Assembly (NCBI RefSeq): GCF_001597745.1
Contig: NZ_LUHJ01000026.1
Span: 217,450-274,939 of the forward strand
Reading direction: 5' to 3'
Length of the DNA: 57,490 nt
Origin: Anabaena sp. 4-3
GTDB lineage: Bacteria > Cyanobacteriota > Cyanobacteriia > Cyanobacteriales > Nostocaceae
Under the pieces are notes generated by a model. It made no database searches, was not told the DNA's origin, and saw only the letters and a program-made list of their open reading frames with translations. Below, piece by piece: positions 1-11,453 of this stretch. The first letter of the stretch is position 1, and every line of letters starts with the position of its first letter. Both the position numbers and the translations under genes were made by a program.

Positions 1-29
1 ATCTGCGCCATGCCCTATCCCCAATGCGA

Positions 30-2027
30 TTACCTAGACTGTAAAAAAATGCCAATACCGTTGTGTACACGAGCCGCAGTGTTAGGATAGCGGTCGAGTA
101 GTTGTCCTCCTAGATAAAGACTGGTTGAACTACCACCGTCTAAGTTGAGGGCATTGACACAGCCTAAACGCTGCATTAATTGGGCGTGTTCTGCCAAAGT
201 GGGGCCGGGGCCACCGGCGCGATTATGTACAGCAGCAAGCATTAAATTACCGTTGGCTGTGGTGCAGATAGCACTACGACTAGCTTTTTGAGCGATGAAG
301 GCTTTACTAAATTTTTCAGCTTCACCATCCAGCACAATTTGATTATTTTGCAGTAGTAGAGGCCCAGCACCAACGATGTGGGGATAACGGTTAAACTCAG
401 CAGGTGTAGTTTTACTGATGACACGGACAGTAGAACCTACAGATAATTGAGATGCTGTATTGGTGGCAGTACCACGTAAAGTTAATAAATATCCATCTTT
501 GGGAATAGGAAGGTTAGTTTGACCGGCTTTACCACCTGCTAATTGATTGGTGATTTGGTTGTTTTGGACAAACAGAACAATTTCATTGTCTGTCAGGGGT
601 GTATAGGTTTCCCCCCACACCGGGGTATAACGGGCAATACCGCTTTGGACATAGCCACTGTTGAGAAACAAAATTGGTAGTTGCTGGTTATTGGCAGTAA
701 TTAAAGTTTCTTGTAAACTGAGACGACCAAAGTAAAATTGTCCCGAATCATTCCAGGCGATCGCACCCCGGTTGAGAATGGGACTAGATAACCACTCACC
801 ATTCCGACGCACTGCACCCAAAGGTAATCGATTATTCCGGTTAAAATAACCGGCATTAATGGCTGCTACAGCTAAATATCTTTGAGCCGTTTGAATTATC
901 GGGGCTGTCCCTACCATCGTTCCTGTATTCGCCACCATCGGTTTTAAGGTTAGCCCCACAGTCCGGGGATTGACTTCTAACCAAACCACAGGAAAACGGT
1001 CTTCACCTAAATTCACTAATTGTTGTCGCCAACGTAAACCTCTAGCCCAGGTAATATCTCTTGTATTCAAAGCATCAGGTTTTAGATCAATCACTAGGCG
1101 ATGAGGATTAGCTGTAGTGCTAATTTGAGGAGATAAATTCAAAGGAACGCTGAGACTAATCAAAGTTTGATTATTCACCACCTCCACTTTTTGAATTAAT
1201 GGCTCAGACTCTTGCGTTGGTACTTCTGTTTGTTTTAATAAGTTTGGTAATAATACAGGTGAGGGCGTATATCGCTGAATTAAACTGGCATCAGCAACAG
1301 CATCTAAGACAATTGTCCATTCTCTGTTAACTGGCGCAGATTTGTTAGGACTGGGGGTGTTTGGATCATCCAGTAAAGTTTTAATTGGTAATCCTTGTCT
1401 GACTTGCCAAGGTGTAGGACGGTCTAAATCCAAAACAATGCGATTTGTCGCTACCCCAGGTGCTTGACTCTGTGGAATAATATTTCTGACTTGCGCCGTT
1501 GGTGTGGTAATTACTAATGTGTTACCTTGGGCTTGCATCTGCCACCCCACGGTTTGGGCTAAGTTTGTCACGTCTAAATAGCGGTATCCTGCCAATAGAG
1601 CCGTAGTCAACACCAATGATTGAGTATGGGCAGAAAACCACTGTATTGGTTGTCTGGCTGGGTTATTGCTACTTAAAAGGTCTACTCCGATAACTTGTCT
1701 GAGAACACCATCACTAATGTAGGTTTTGGCTTGATTTGTTCCGGCAAATTGCTGTAACCACGTTCCTGGGAAAGTGCGACCATTCAGGGAAATTTGCCTA
1801 CCAGAAGCTATGTTCTGCCTTGAGGTAGATGTGGCAGATTGTGCAATCAACTCTGAAGCTGCATGAGCCTGGGTTGGTGGTGTTTGGGCGGTAGTGGCAC
1901 TAATGGCAGACAAACACAGTGATATTACCAAGATTGGCGATGCAGTGATTGGCAATAAGCGATCATTGAATTGTTGGGCAATTGCACTCAAGTATTGTTG
2001 CTGACAACTATTTAGTATGTTTACCAT
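30..2027 (-). CDS. Phosphodiester glycosidase (NAGPA-like) family secreted protein
   Basis: A 665-residue protein. The C-terminal ~270 residues look like the phosphodiester glycosidase domain (NAGPA/DUF2233 family), including the typical end motif NLDGGSSTSLYLGG and the upstream motif AAINAGYF. A hydrophobic stretch at about residues 28-48 followed by TAQTPPTQAHAA suggests a signal peptide or N-terminal anchor, so the protein probably acts in the periplasm or outer envelope. The middle part has two stretches resembling AMIN-type modules (RIVLDLDRPTPW and RLVIDLKPDA), which in cyanobacteria often bind peptidoglycan. The family cleaves sugar phosphodiesters, but the substrate here is unknown. 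The ATG start at 2027 gives the full signal region. The gene stands alone and is divergent from gltB across about 760 bp. Family assignment is good; function is inferred. Confidence 0.8.
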   Translation of the reverse strand: MVNILNSCQQQYLSAIAQQFNDRLLPITASPILVISLCLSAISATTAQTPPTQAHAASELIAQSATSTSRQNIASGRQISLNGRTFPGTWLQQFAGTNQAKTYISDGVLRQVIGVDLLSSNNPARQPIQWFSAHTQSLVLTTALLAGYRYLDVTNLAQTVGWQMQAQGNTLVITTPTAQVRNIIPQSQAPGVATNRIVLDLDRPTPWQVRQGLPIKTLLDDPNTPSPNKSAPVNREWTIVLDAVADASLIQRYTPSPVLLPNLLKQTEVPTQESEPLIQKVEVVNNQTLISLSVPLNLSPQISTTANPHRLVIDLKPDALNTRDITWARGLRWRQQLVNLGEDRFPVVWLEVNPRTVGLTLKPMVANTGTMVGTAPIIQTAQRYLAVAAINAGYFNRNNRLPLGAVRRNGEWLSSPILNRGAIAWNDSGQFYFGRLSLQETLITANNQQLPILFLNSGYVQSGIARYTPVWGETYTPLTDNEIVLFVQNNQITNQLAGGKAGQTNLPIPKDGYLLTLRGTATNTASQLSVGSTVRVISKTTPAEFNRYPHIVGAGPLLLQNNQIVLDGEAEKFSKAFIAQKASRSAICTTANGNLMLAAVHNRAGGPGPTLAEHAQLMQRLGCVNALNLDGGSSTSLYLGGQLLDRYPNTAARVHNGIGIFLQSR

Positions 2028-2787
2028 AGTTTATATAGGTAGTATTGCAATCTCTGACCTAAACTCACAGATTAACTAATTGTGGGGAAATCTTAAAAAA
2101 TCACGATTCAATTTTTGCAAAAATGTGATATTGTGTATATTGGCTCTTTATCTCTTGATAGCCACAACCAATAGACCGGCGGCTAAAATCACTGTGACTA
2201 AATACTTTAACTAGCAATAGTAATCACCAAACTATTAACAGTAGTATTGGTTGTAGAATCTGAATTCAGATATTACATCGTGGATGTAAAGTATTTTCTG
2301 TCGCTACTGATAGTCATTAGCTAAACAGTAGTCACAACAGTGGCGTTAGTTGATTAGCGAAAATCTCAACCCTAACAAACAAGAATTAGGAAATGTCAAA
2401 TGGGCATATAGTGTAATACGCTGATTTTGCGATGAAATCAGGATTAATGAGTTTGGAATACTGTGAAGCATTAATCTGGTTTTTTGTTCCTCGTCACCAG
2501 ATAATGTAGCCTGAGCAAAAAATATATTTAATCTGTAACAAAGAAATTGAGAAGGTACACAGATTCACGATATAAATAAAAGGCTGTCAGGCAAAGGTAT
2601 TTTGTCAAACAACAGGATAAATACATAAGCAATAACGTAAACATTTTAACGAGGGCGATTTTGAACGCCGAAGTTAAAATTTTTTTTCCCTAAATTTTGG
2701 CGATTTGTGTATCTACATAGGACGAAATTGCAAAAATTTGCTCACAAATTCAGTGGCGAAAGTGACTCAGGATCTCAGGAACAGGCT
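2028..2787. other. Intergenic region between divergent genes, upstream of gltB
   Basis: About 760 AT-rich bases lie between the divergent glycosidase gene and the preferred gltB start. No ORF with protein character and no tRNA was seen. A short inverted repeat (CAACCAAT near 2166, ATTGGTTG near 2247) is visible. No clear NtcA box of the form GTA-N8-TAC was found, although such a site would be expected biologically for a nitrogen-assimilation gene. Confidence 0.4.
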
Positions 2788-5700
2788 ATGACTGATAAAT
2801 CGATGAATCAAAACCCAGAAATCACAGCGAAAATGAACTCAAGAGATACCTACCAGGGGCAAAGGTGGTTAGTAGAGGAACGAGATGCCTGTGGTGTAGG
2901 TTTTATTGCTCATCGTCAAAATCATCCCAGCCATGAAATTGTGGCAAAAGCTTTAGCTGCTTTGACTTGTTTAGAACACCGAGGCGGTTGCAGTGCAGAC
3001 CAAGACTCTGGTGATGGTGCGGGGATTTTGACTGCAATTCCTTGGGAGTTATTACAGCAAGAATCTACCTTTAGACAGATAGACTTTTCATCCACTAGCA
3101 ATATAGCAGTCGGGATGCTCTTTTTGCCACAAGACCCTGAAGTTGCAAAAACAGCTAAAGCAATTGTTGAGCAAGTAGCCACTGAAGAAAAATTAACGGT
3201 ACTGGGCTGGCGAGTAGTACCAGTAAAACCAGACACTCTGGGGGTACAAGCACGAGAAAATCAACCCCAAATCGAGCAGGTTTTATTAGCATCTGATAAA
3301 ACTGGTGATGACTTAGAAAGGGAACTGTATATTACCCGTCGCCGCATAGTTAAAGCTGCGAAAAATATCTCTGAGGAATTTTACATCTGTTCCCTATCCA
3401 GCCGCACAATTGTCTATAAAGGCATGGTGCGTTCCGCAGTTTTGGGTGAATTTTATCAAGATTTACAAAATTCGGCGTATAAGAGTGCGTTTGCTGTCTA
3501 TCATCGCCGCTTTAGTACGAATACCATGCCGAAATGGCCTTTAGCGCAACCAATGCGACTGTTAGGACATAACGGCGAAATTAACACCTTGTTGGGTAAC
3601 ATTAATTGGATGATGGCCAGAGAAGCGAGCCTTAATCATCCAATTTGGGAAAATCGCCTGGAAGAACTCAAGCCTGTTGTCAATATTAACAGTAGTGACT
3701 CTGCCAGCTTGGATAACGTGCTGGAGTTATTAGTGCGTTCTGGCAGAACCCCAGAAGAAGCATTGATGATGATGGTACCGGAGGCTTACCAAAATCAACC
3801 GTCATTGCGTCAATATCCCGAAATTGTCGATTTTTACGAATATTACAGTGGTCTACAAGAAGCATGGGACGGCCCAGCACTGTTAGTATTTAGTGATGGT
3901 AAAAAAGTCGGCGCAACCTTAGACCGCAACGGCTTAAGACCGGCTCGTTACCTGATTACCAAAGATGACTATATTGTGGTCGCTTCCGAGGCTGGTGTAG
4001 TGAATATCCCAGAAGCCGATATTATCGAGAAAGGTAGACTCGGCCCTGGGCAAATGATTGCTGTGGATTTAGTCAACCATGAGGTACTGAAGAACTGGGA
4101 GATTAAACAGCGTATTGCCAAGCAGCACCCTTACGGCGCATGGTTAAAACAGTATCGTCAAGATTTGCAACAATTGCTTGACAGCCCAGCAGCTAATATT
4201 AACGGTAATGGTAATGGTCATCGAGTAGCAGAGAACGAAACACAGCCAACCAATACCATTGACAAACAAAGCTTATTGCGTCAGCAACTAGCTTTTGGTT
4301 ACACCACCGAAGATGTAGACATGGTGATTCAACCAATGGCTAGCAACGGTGCAGAACCAACGTTCTGCATGGGGGATGATATTCCTTTGGCGGTGCTGTC
4401 TGACAAACCCCACTTGTTGTATGACTATTTCAAACAACGGTTTGCTCAAGTCACTAACCCCGCAATTGACCCCCTGCGGGAAAAATTGGTGATGTCGTTA
4501 AAAGTGGAGTTGGGTGAGCGAGGTAACTTATTAGAACCCAAGGCAGAATACGCGAAAAGGCTAAAACTAGATTCGCCAGTATTGACAGAATCAGAATTAG
4601 ATGCTATTAAGCTGTCAGGATTGGGTACGGCGGAATTATCAACGCTGTTTGCGATCGCCAACGGCCCAGAAGGGTTACAAAAAGCAGTTGCAGCCCTACA
4701 ACAACAAGCGGCTGAGTCAGTCCGCGCAGGGGCAAAGATTTTAATTTTAAGCGATAGAACCAACGGCGGCATCAGCAGCGAATACAGCTATATTCCGCCT
4801 TTGTTAGCGGTGGGTGCGGTGCATCATTACCTGATTAGTCAGGGTTTGCGGATGAAAACATCCCTGGTTGTGGATACCGCCCAGTGCTGGAGTACCCATC
4901 ACTTTGCTTGTTTGTTAGGCTATGGGGCGGGTGCTGTGTGTCCTTACATGGCTTTGGAAACCGTGCGCGATTGGTGGTTTGAGCCGAAAACCCAAAGCTT
5001 TATGGAACGGGGTAAAATTAAAACCCTCACCTTAGAGGAAGCTATAGCTAACTATCGCAAAGCTGTAAATTCGGGTCTGTTGAAAATTCTCTCCAAGATG
5101 GGAATTTCCCTGCTGCCTAGCTATCAAGCGGCGCAAATCTTTGAAGCAATTGGTATTGGTGGGGATTTATTACAACTGGGTTTCCGGGGGACAGCTTCCC
5201 GCATTGGTGGGTTGAGTGTCAGCGACTTAGCCCAAGAAATTTTAACCTTCCATAGTAAGGCATTCCCAGAACTGACGATTAAGAAGTTAGAAAACTTAGG
5301 GTTCTACAACTACCGTCCTGGTGGTGAGTACCACATGAACAGCCCAGAATTGGCGAAAGCACTACATAAAGCTGTTGATGGCAAGAAATACGACCACTAC
5401 GAAGTTTACAAGCAGTATCTTCAAGGTAGACCCGCAACGGCGTTACGGGACTTGCTAGATTTACAAAGCGATCGCCCATCAATTCCCGTAGAAGAAGTAG
5501 AGTCAGTAAGTGATATTGTCAAACGCTTCTGTACTGGGGGGATGTCCTTGGGTGCATTGTCACGGGAAGCCCATGAAGTATTGGCGATCGCCATGAACCG
5601 TTTAGGTGGTAAATCTAACTCTGGGGAAGGTGGCGAAGATCCAGTTCGTTATAAAGTCCTCAATGATGTGGATGAGTCGGGACACTCCCCCACCCTTCCC

Positions 5701-7476
5701 CACCTGGGCGGTTTGCGGAATGGTGATACAGCTTCCAGTGCAATTAAACAAGTTGCATCAGGACGGTTTGGTGTCACACCTGGATATTTAGCCAGTGCCA
5801 AACAAATCGAAATCAAAATTGCCCAAGGTGCAAAACCAGGGGAAGGCGGACAACTACCAGGGGCGAAGGTAAGTCCTTACATTGCGATGTTAAGACGTTC
5901 CAAACCTGGTGTTACCTTGATTTCTCCCCCACCACACCATGACATCTACTCGATTGAAGACTTGGCACAGTTAATTTTTGACTTGCATCAAATTAACCCC
6001 AAAGCCCAAGTATCAGTCAAGTTAGTGGCAGAAGTGGGAATTGGCACAATTGCTGCTGGTGTAGCTAAAGCCAATGCGGATATTATCCAAATTTCTGGCC
6101 ATGATGGTGGTACAGGTGCATCACCACTGTCATCAATTAAACACGCTGGTTCACCTTGGGAATTGGGTTTAACCGAAGTGCATCGTGTGCTGATGGAAAA
6201 TGGCTTGCGCGATCGCGTGATTTTGCGTGTAGATGGCGGTCTCAAGAGTGGTTGGGATGTAGTCATCGGTGCATTGATGGGTGCAGAAGAATTCGGCTTC
6301 GGTTCTATCGCCATGATTGCTGAAGGTTGTATCATGGCGAGAATTTGCCACACTAACAACTGTCCCGTCGGTGTTGCTTCCCAAAAAGAAGAACTACGCA
6401 AGCGGTTTACAGGTATCCCCGAACACGTGGTTAACTTCTTCTACTTCATTGCGGAAGAAGTGCGGAGTCTGCTAGCAAAACTCGGCTATCGTTCTTTGTC
6501 GGAAATTGTTGGGCGTGGTGATATCCTGCAAGCCAGACAAGACGCACGCATCACCAAAACCCAAACAATTAACCTGGATTGCTTACTGCAACTACCAGAT
6601 ACAAAAACTAACCGTAGCTGGTTGTTGCATGAAGAAGTGCATAGCAACGGGCCAGTTGTAGATGATCAACTGCTGGCTGACGCAGAAATTCAAGCCGCTA
6701 TTCGTAATCAATCAACTGTGGCTAAGAGTTTAGCTATAGTCAATACTGATAGAACAGTGGGCGCGAGATTAGCGGGTGCGATCGCATCTCAATACGGTGA
6801 TAGTGGTTTTGAAGGACAAATTAACCTCAACTTTACAGGTAGTGTAGGTCAAAGCTTTGGAGCTTTTAACCTGCCTGGTATCATTCTCACCCTAGAAGGA
6901 GAAGCCAACGACTACGTAGGAAAAGGGATGCACGGTGGAGAAATTATTATTAAACCACCAGCAGATGCTAAATTTGACCCATCACAAAACGTTATAGTTG
7001 GTAACACTTGCCTTTACGGTGCTACAGGTGGGGTGTTATTTGTCAATGGTTTAGGCGGAGAACGCTTTGCGGTGCGAAACTCTAAAGGTGTCGCCGTGAT
7101 TGAAGGTACTGGGGATCACTGCTGTGAGTACATGACTGGTGGCACAATTGTCGTACTGGGTAAAGTAGGACGCAACGTAGCGGCGGGGATGACTGGTGGA
7201 CTAGCTTACTTCTTAGATGAAGATGGCTCTTTACCTGAGTTAGTGAACCGTGAAATTGTGAAAATCCAACGGGTAATTACACCAGCCGGAGAGAAACAGT
7301 TACACGATTTAATCACAGCCCATGCAGAACGTACTGGTTCAGCCAAAGCTAAACACATCTTGCAAAATTGGCAAGATTACTTACCTCAGTTCTGGCAATT
7401 AGTACCACCTTCTGAAGCTGAAAGTCCAGAGACAAATCCCCAAGCTGTACTAGAAAAACATCTGAGTTCAGTTTAG
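2788..7476 (+). CDS. gltB: Glutamate synthase large subunit, probably ferredoxin-dependent
   Basis: Converts glutamine plus 2-oxoglutarate to two glutamates in the GS-GOGAT cycle. The reading frame is open from a GTG at 2707, but the ATG at 2788 is preferred: it has AGGA seven bases upstream and puts the N-terminal amidotransferase Cys (ACGVGF) at residue 35, in keeping with the short propeptide of cyanobacterial enzymes. Domains in order are the class II glutamine amidotransferase, the central domain, the FMN-binding synthase domain ([20 protein letters not shown]) with the 3Fe-4S ligands [12 protein letters not shown], and the C-terminal GXGXG beta-helix. About 1562 residues is the usual length. 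No small NADPH subunit (gltD) is adjacent, which favours the ferredoxin-dependent type (glsF/gltS in cyanobacteria), but NADH dependence is not excluded. A low-complexity NGNGNG linker lies near residue 470. Confidence 0.95.
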   Translation: MTDKSMNQNPEITAKMNSRDTYQGQRWLVEERDACGVGFIAHRQNHPSHEIVAKALAALTCLEHRGGCSADQDSGDGAGILTAIPWELLQQESTFRQIDFSSTSNIAVGMLFLPQDPEVAKTAKAIVEQVATEEKLTVLGWRVVPVKPDTLGVQARENQPQIEQVLLASDKTGDDLERELYITRRRIVKAAKNISEEFYICSLSSRTIVYKGMVRSAVLGEFYQDLQNSAYKSAFAVYHRRFSTNTMPKWPLAQPMRLLGHNGEINTLLGNINWMMAREASLNHPIWENRLEELKPVVNINSSDSASLDNVLELLVRSGRTPEEALMMMVPEAYQNQPSLRQYPEIVDFYEYYSGLQEAWDGPALLVFSDGKKVGATLDRNGLRPARYLITKDDYIVVASEAGVVNIPEADIIEKGRLGPGQMIAVDLVNHEVLKNWEIKQRIAKQHPYGAWLKQYRQDLQQLLDSPAANINGNGNGHRVAENETQPTNTIDKQSLLRQQLAFGYTTEDVDMVIQPMASNGAEPTFCMGDDIPLAVLSDKPHLLYDYFKQRFAQVTNPAIDPLREKLVMSLKVELGERGNLLEPKAEYAKRLKLDSPVLTESELDAIKLSGLGTAELSTLFAIANGPEGLQKAVAALQQQAAESVRAGAKILILSDRTNGGISSEYSYIPPLLAVGAVHHYLISQGLRMKTSLVVDTAQCWSTHHFACLLGYGAGAVCPYMALETVRDWWFEPKTQSFMERGKIKTLTLEEAIANYRKAVNSGLLKILSKMGISLLPSYQAAQIFEAIGIGGDLLQLGFRGTASRIGGLSVSDLAQEILTFHSKAFPELTIKKLENLGFYNYRPGGEYHMNSPELAKALHKAVDGKKYDHYEVYKQYLQGRPATALRDLLDLQSDRPSIPVEEVESVSDIVKRFCTGGMSLGALSREAHEVLAIAMNRLGGKSNSGEGGEDPVRYKVLNDVDESGHSPTLPHLGGLRNGDTASSAIKQVASGRFGVTPGYLASAKQIEIKIAQGAKPGEGGQLPGAKVSPYIAMLRRSKPGVTLISPPPHHDIYSIEDLAQLIFDLHQINPKAQVSVKLVAEVGIGTIAAGVAKANADIIQISGHDGGTGASPLSSIKHAGSPWELGLTEVHRVLMENGLRDRVILRVDGGLKSGWDVVIGALMGAEEFGFGSIAMIAEGCIMARICHTNNCPVGVASQKEELRKRFTGIPEHVVNFFYFIAEEVRSLLAKLGYRSLSEIVGRGDILQARQDARITKTQTINLDCLLQLPDTKTNRSWLLHEEVHSNGPVVDDQLLADAEIQAAIRNQSTVAKSLAIVNTDRTVGARLAGAIASQYGDSGFEGQINLNFTGSVGQSFGAFNLPGIILTLEGEANDYVGKGMHGGEIIIKPPADAKFDPSQNVIVGNTCLYGATGGVLFVNGLGGERFAVRNSKGVAVIEGTGDHCCEYMTGGTIVVLGKVGRNVAAGMTGGLAYFLDEDGSLPELVNREIVKIQRVITPAGEKQLHDLITAHAERTGSAKAKHILQNWQDYLPQFWQLVPPSEAESPETNPQAVLEKHLSSV

Positions 7477-7551
7477 TGATTAGTCAATAGTCTTTTCAAG
7501 CCTCTCTCCTTTTAGGGGAGAGGTTTAGAGAGGAGTTTTTCAATTCGTTAT

Positions 7552-7584
7552 AGATCCCCGACTTCTTTAAGAAGTCGGGGATCT
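7552..7584. repeat. Perfect palindrome between convergent genes, possible bidirectional terminator
   Basis: AGATCCCCGACTTCTT at 7552-7567 is followed one base later by its exact reverse complement at 7569-7584. It lies between the convergent gltB and deacetylase genes. An additional shorter hairpin (CCTCTCTCC...GGGGAGAGG, about 7501-7522) precedes it. Either could end transcription from both sides. GATCCCCGACTTCTT palindromes are also known as dispersed repeats in cyanobacteria. Confidence 0.7.
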
Positions 7585-7632
7585 GAGTATTATGTTTTTT
7601 AAGTTGAGCTACTTAATTGTTCAATCGGATGA

Positions 7633-8547
7633 TTACTTTTTATTAGCAATTAACTTTTGGTGTTGCTCTTGCATTTCTAAAAGTTCTGGAACAGTGACAA
7701 AGCTATAACCTTGACTGCGAAATTTAGCAATGATTTCTGGTAATGCTTGTACAGTTTGGGAGCGATTACCACCACCATCATGTAAGAGTACGATCCCGCC
7801 AGATTTTGCTTGTCTGAAGACATTGTTGACTAACCTTGGTACACCTGGACGGGAATAGTCAATTGAGTCAGATGACCACATAATAATGCCGTATTTTTTA
7901 TTTCTAGCATGAGCCACCAACCCATTGTGCATCATACCTCCGGGTGGCCGAAACAAATTTGTTTTCACACCAGCAACGCTGTAAATTATGTTGCTTGTAT
8001 TCTCAATTTCGTAAGCAGCTACCTTGGGATTCATGAAATGATACCAATGATGCCATGTATGGTTGCCAATGACGTGACCTTCTGCAACTACTCGCTTAAG
8101 TATATCTGGAAAGTTTTTAACATTGCGTCCAACGACGAAAAAGGTAGCTTTAACATTATTTTCTTTAAGAATATCTAATACTTGTGCTGTAGTTTCAGGC
8201 CAAGGGCCATCATCAAAAGTCAGCGCAATCACTTTTTTATCTGCGCCCAGTTGTGCTGATTTAATGGTTGCACCTTGAAAGCGTGGCGGTAAAGCATAAG
8301 ATAAACCTTTAACTTGTGCTTCTTGCTGCCAACTGTTGAGCATTGTGGTTTTTAATCCTTCAATGCGCTTCTGCGTACCTCCTTGCGCTGCATTAGCAAC
8401 ATTAGAAACATTTATACTTTGTCTACTCTGAGCATCTGAAGTATTTGGTTTGATTAACATCATTAAACCAACACTCAAACTAGCACTTAAAGCAAACAGC
8501 ACAACTAATATTCCTTGAGGCCACACCCACGACTTATTATTTTCCAC
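7633..8547 (-). CDS. Polysaccharide deacetylase (NodB homology) family protein, membrane-anchored
   Basis: A 304-residue protein with one N-terminal membrane segment (about residues 9-31) and a NodB-type carbohydrate esterase 4 domain. Visible motifs are TFDDGPWP (catalytic Asp and metal Asp), the metal-binding HTWHHW stretch, RPPGG, and the late LLHDGGG motif with the His. It would remove acetyl groups from a cell-wall or exported polysaccharide on the outer side of the inner membrane; the substrate cannot be told. The GTG start at 8547 is well supported by AAGGAG seven bases upstream. It is convergent with gltB and has a long empty region upstream. Confidence 0.88.
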   Translation of the reverse strand: MENNKSWVWPQGILVVLFALSASLSVGLMMLIKPNTSDAQSRQSINVSNVANAAQGGTQKRIEGLKTTMLNSWQQEAQVKGLSYALPPRFQGATIKSAQLGADKKVIALTFDDGPWPETTAQVLDILKENNVKATFFVVGRNVKNFPDILKRVVAEGHVIGNHTWHHWYHFMNPKVAAYEIENTSNIIYSVAGVKTNLFRPPGGMMHNGLVAHARNKKYGIIMWSSDSIDYSRPGVPRLVNNVFRQAKSGGIVLLHDGGGNRSQTVQALPEIIAKFRSQGYSFVTVPELLEMQEQHQKLIANKK

Positions 8548-9909
8548 TTCATAGCTCCTTTGAGTTAAGTTTTATTAGTCACTGTTTGATGATGATATTC
8601 CCAAGATGGAACATTGGATAATTTATATACCTAGGCAATTTCGGTTAATCCTGAAATTAGGCCGACTGATTTACAGAAATTAATTAGAAAATTTGAGTTC
8701 ATAGGTGTTATAGATTGAACTTTCAGCTAGAGGATAGTAATTGTGGATGCTTAACCACAGCAAAGCCACTAGGGTAGGCTAAAAGCCCTCTCCCACTTTC
8801 TTCAGAAAGTTAGTTTGGCGAAGCCTTTACAGTCAATTAATTAGCAGTAAAACCTGCTATGTATCTGGGTATGAGACTTAATTTTTGTGCTGAACTCACC
8901 AGTCAACTGCTTTATTTCTATAGCATTTATAGAAAACAACAGTATGGAATATTAACTATACTGATCCAAATCAGATAATATTCTAGTTTTTACCTTTGAT
9001 ATCTAGCTATCAGGACATCACAATAATGTGATTCACTGTAGCATTAAAACTAATATTTTGTGTAACTCTTGCTCAGATAAATTAACCTCATCTATGATGG
9101 GAGTTGCTACAAAAAATGTTCCATACAATTATTGATTGCGGTAGTTTGTCTACCAGAAGTGGCAGAAAACTGTCAATTTTCAACTTGAACATACATATTC
9201 TAATGCTGACTCCCATTGTTACCTTGGAAAGAAAAAATTAAATTTTGAGCCGCTAAATACCAGCCTTTGCCTAATATCCAGCACATAGACGACACTCTGC
9301 TCAGGATAGTTTCTCATGAACAAGTGTCTGTGATTAGTTAAGTCATATACTCTTTCAATCCTGAGCATAAAACTATGTTATGAAAGGCTGAATTTCGCTT
9401 GTCACCATAGTACCGCTACGTGGTAGTTAAAACTTACAATACTGATAGTATGTGATTGGGCGGTTTAACTATTGGCACTTTTAGCTTTATTCTCGCCGTG
9501 CTGTACTAGATATTTCCGAGATGAATTAACCACAGCTTAACACTTGATATTGATGAAGTCTCAAATCAATGTAGGCTATTATATTATTAATATGAAAATT
9601 TAATATATGTGTTTACAGTATTTTTACGGAAATTAACTATAAACTTAAATTTTTGGGTATGTGCATTGAATGATTCCACAATTAACAGATTCAATTTGAA
9701 CTTTTGTATTATCTATTACTTTAAATTTATAAGTAATTACTGCTATCAGGTATGTAAGTATAAAAACATTTCAATAAAATTCGTATTTCTTCAATATCAG
9801 AATCAGTTCAGTGGTTGAGCGATCGCTCAAGTTGAGTCTCAAGTCTCAGTTAAGCAAATCACACGCAATATGTAAGAGATAATTTTAGCACCAGTTGGCA
9901 CAGTTAAGT
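8548..9909. other. 1.36-kb AT-rich region without a convincing gene
   Basis: No ORF with protein-like composition, Shine-Dalgarno and plausible length was found on either strand. The only open frame of note, 9609-9818 plus, is AT-driven and rich in Asn, Phe and Tyr. A short protein-like stretch without a start occurs at 8638-8718. There is no tRNA, rRNA or insertion-sequence signature. It may be a decayed gene region or may hold regulatory RNA that cannot be recognised by eye. Confidence 0.4.
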
Positions 9910-10278
9910 TTATTTTCGCCAAACGACTAATATCACTCCCACCACAATCAAACCTAAACCTATTAAACGGGTGGGATAAATAGGTTCTTTCAAAATGAAG
10001 TAACCTATTAACACAGAAAAAACATAACCTATTGAGATAGATGGCCCGGCAACGCTCAGATTAACTCTAGTTAACAGCAAAATATAGGCTATAGCACCTA
10101 AAGCATAACAGCTTAATCCGATTAATAATTCAGGGGTAGTTATAATACTCAGAATGTGAGTAATAGCATTTTCTATATGAACTTTGCCTAATTTCAACGC
10201 TCCTATTTTTAAAAAAAACTGTCCGGCTACACTAATCAGCACTGATATTAACAATAAACTAAATTCTTGTGGAGTCAC
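9910..10278 (-). CDS. Small multidrug-resistance/EamA-type membrane protein, putative lipid-linked sugar flippase
   Basis: A 122-residue protein with four hydrophobic helices spread over its whole length, as in SMR/EamA half-transporters of the ArnE/ArnF type. The motif GPSISIGYVFSVLIGYFILKE in helices 3-4 fits this family. It starts with GTG at 10278, preceded by AAAGG. It sits 71 bp downstream of, and in line with, a bactoprenol-type GT2 gene, the arrangement seen when a small flippase moves the undecaprenyl-phosphate sugar made by the GT2 across the membrane. The flippase role is inferred from this context; the family alone would also allow small-molecule efflux. Confidence 0.75.
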   Translation of the reverse strand: MTPQEFSLLLISVLISVAGQFFLKIGALKLGKVHIENAITHILSIITTPELLIGLSCYALGAIAYILLLTRVNLSVAGPSISIGYVFSVLIGYFILKEPIYPTRLIGLGLIVVGVILVVWRK

Positions 10279-10349
10279 AAAATTACCTTTTTGATTTAAT
10301 AAAAAGACTAAGTTTTCAGGAAATTAAATTTTCAACCTCTGACGAAATA

Positions 10350-11312
10350 TTATTTTGGCGATACTTCTGAAACTTTCATCAAACCGCCAGTTTCTTTTAA
10401 AGTGTAGATAGGGCGACCTTTGACTTCTTCATAAATCCGTCCAATATACTCACCTAAAATACCAATAGAAATTAGCTGTACCGAACCCATAAAAAACATT
10501 GCAACTGTAATTAAAGTAAAGCCTATCAATGGCGAAGATGGGTCAAGCAATCGCCAATATAAAACTAATATTATCATTAACAAGGCGATACCTGCTGATA
10601 GTAAACCTAGATAAGTTGAGATTTTTAAAGGTATCGTAGAAAAAGCAATTATGCCATCCACAGCTAAAGCCCAAGACTTGCCAAAAGTGTACTTAACTTT
10701 GCCAGCAAAGCGAGGTTCTCGTTCAAAAGTAATCGCAGTTTGACGGAAACCTACCCAAGCCCGTAAGCCACGAATATAACGATTCCGTTCCGGCATAGTG
10801 TTGAGGATATCTACTACTTGCCTATCCATTGCACAGAAGTCTCCTGTGTCAGCAGGTATATCCACATTAGCCATCAGCCGCAGAAATCGATAAAAAATAT
10901 AGGCAGTTAAGCGTTTTAGCCAACTTTCCTTTTTGCGAGATAAACGTTGAGCATATACTACTTGATAGCCTTGTTGCCACTTAGCAATCATCTTTAAAAT
11001 TAACTCTGGAGGATCTTGCAAATCAGCATCCATCACGATGACGCATTTACCTTGCACAAAATTCAAGCCGGCTGTGACGGCAATTTGATGTCCAAAATTG
11101 CGAGCCAAACTTAAATAACGTACCCGACTATCATGATGGTGTAGTTCGCGGATGGCATTTAAAGAGCGATCGCTACTACCATCATCAATCAAAATTAATT
11201 CTACTTCGCCATCTAACTGTGCCATAACATGAGTCAAACGGCGATACATTTCAGTAATATTTTCTGCTTCGTTATAAATGGGTATTACTAAAGAGTAAAT
11301 TGGCTGCTCCAC
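10350..11312 (-). CDS. Family 2 glycosyltransferase, polyprenyl-phosphate sugar transferase type
   Basis: A 320-residue protein with an N-terminal GT-A fold: [13 protein letters not shown] start, nucleotide-sugar DDGSSD motif, metal-binding DADLQDPPE. The C-terminus has two transmembrane helices (about residues 232-254 and 267-289). This matches the DPM1/GtrB/ArnC group that moves a sugar from a nucleotide donor to undecaprenyl phosphate on the cytoplasmic face. It starts at GTG 11312, since the family begins directly at the first beta strand; the Shine-Dalgarno is weak. The small transporter gene follows 71 bp downstream and the GT39 gene is divergent, suggesting one pathway: make, flip and transfer a lipid-linked sugar. 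The sugar is unknown. Confidence 0.9.
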   Translation of the reverse strand: MEQPIYSLVIPIYNEAENITEMYRRLTHVMAQLDGEVELILIDDGSSDRSLNAIRELHHHDSRVRYLSLARNFGHQIAVTAGLNFVQGKCVIVMDADLQDPPELILKMIAKWQQGYQVVYAQRLSRKKESWLKRLTAYIFYRFLRLMANVDIPADTGDFCAMDRQVVDILNTMPERNRYIRGLRAWVGFRQTAITFEREPRFAGKVKYTFGKSWALAVDGIIAFSTIPLKISTYLGLLSAGIALLMIILVLYWRLLDPSSPLIGFTLITVAMFFMGSVQLISIGILGEYIGRIYEEVKGRPIYTLKETGGLMKVSEVSPK

Positions 11313-11453
11313 AGGGTTTGTCTATATAAATGTAAAATTGATATAAATTGTTATATTTTCAAATTAACTGCACAATTAAAAATAATTTCCTGATGTGCAA
11401 ATGAATAAAAAAAATTATATAGCGTTTCTTGTGTTATTGAGTAAGTCTTGTTA

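Noticed and set aside
2028-2787. NtcA-binding site upstream of gltB
   Set aside because: No GTA-N8-TAC match was found by eye.
8638-8718. HicA-like fragment
   Set aside because: Only about 25 residues without a start, and the similarity is weak; listed only as a possible remnant.
9609-9818. 69-codon open frame in the long intergenic region
   Set aside because: Composition is driven by AT-richness (Asn, Phe, Tyr, Ile), with no Shine-Dalgarno and no recognisable features.
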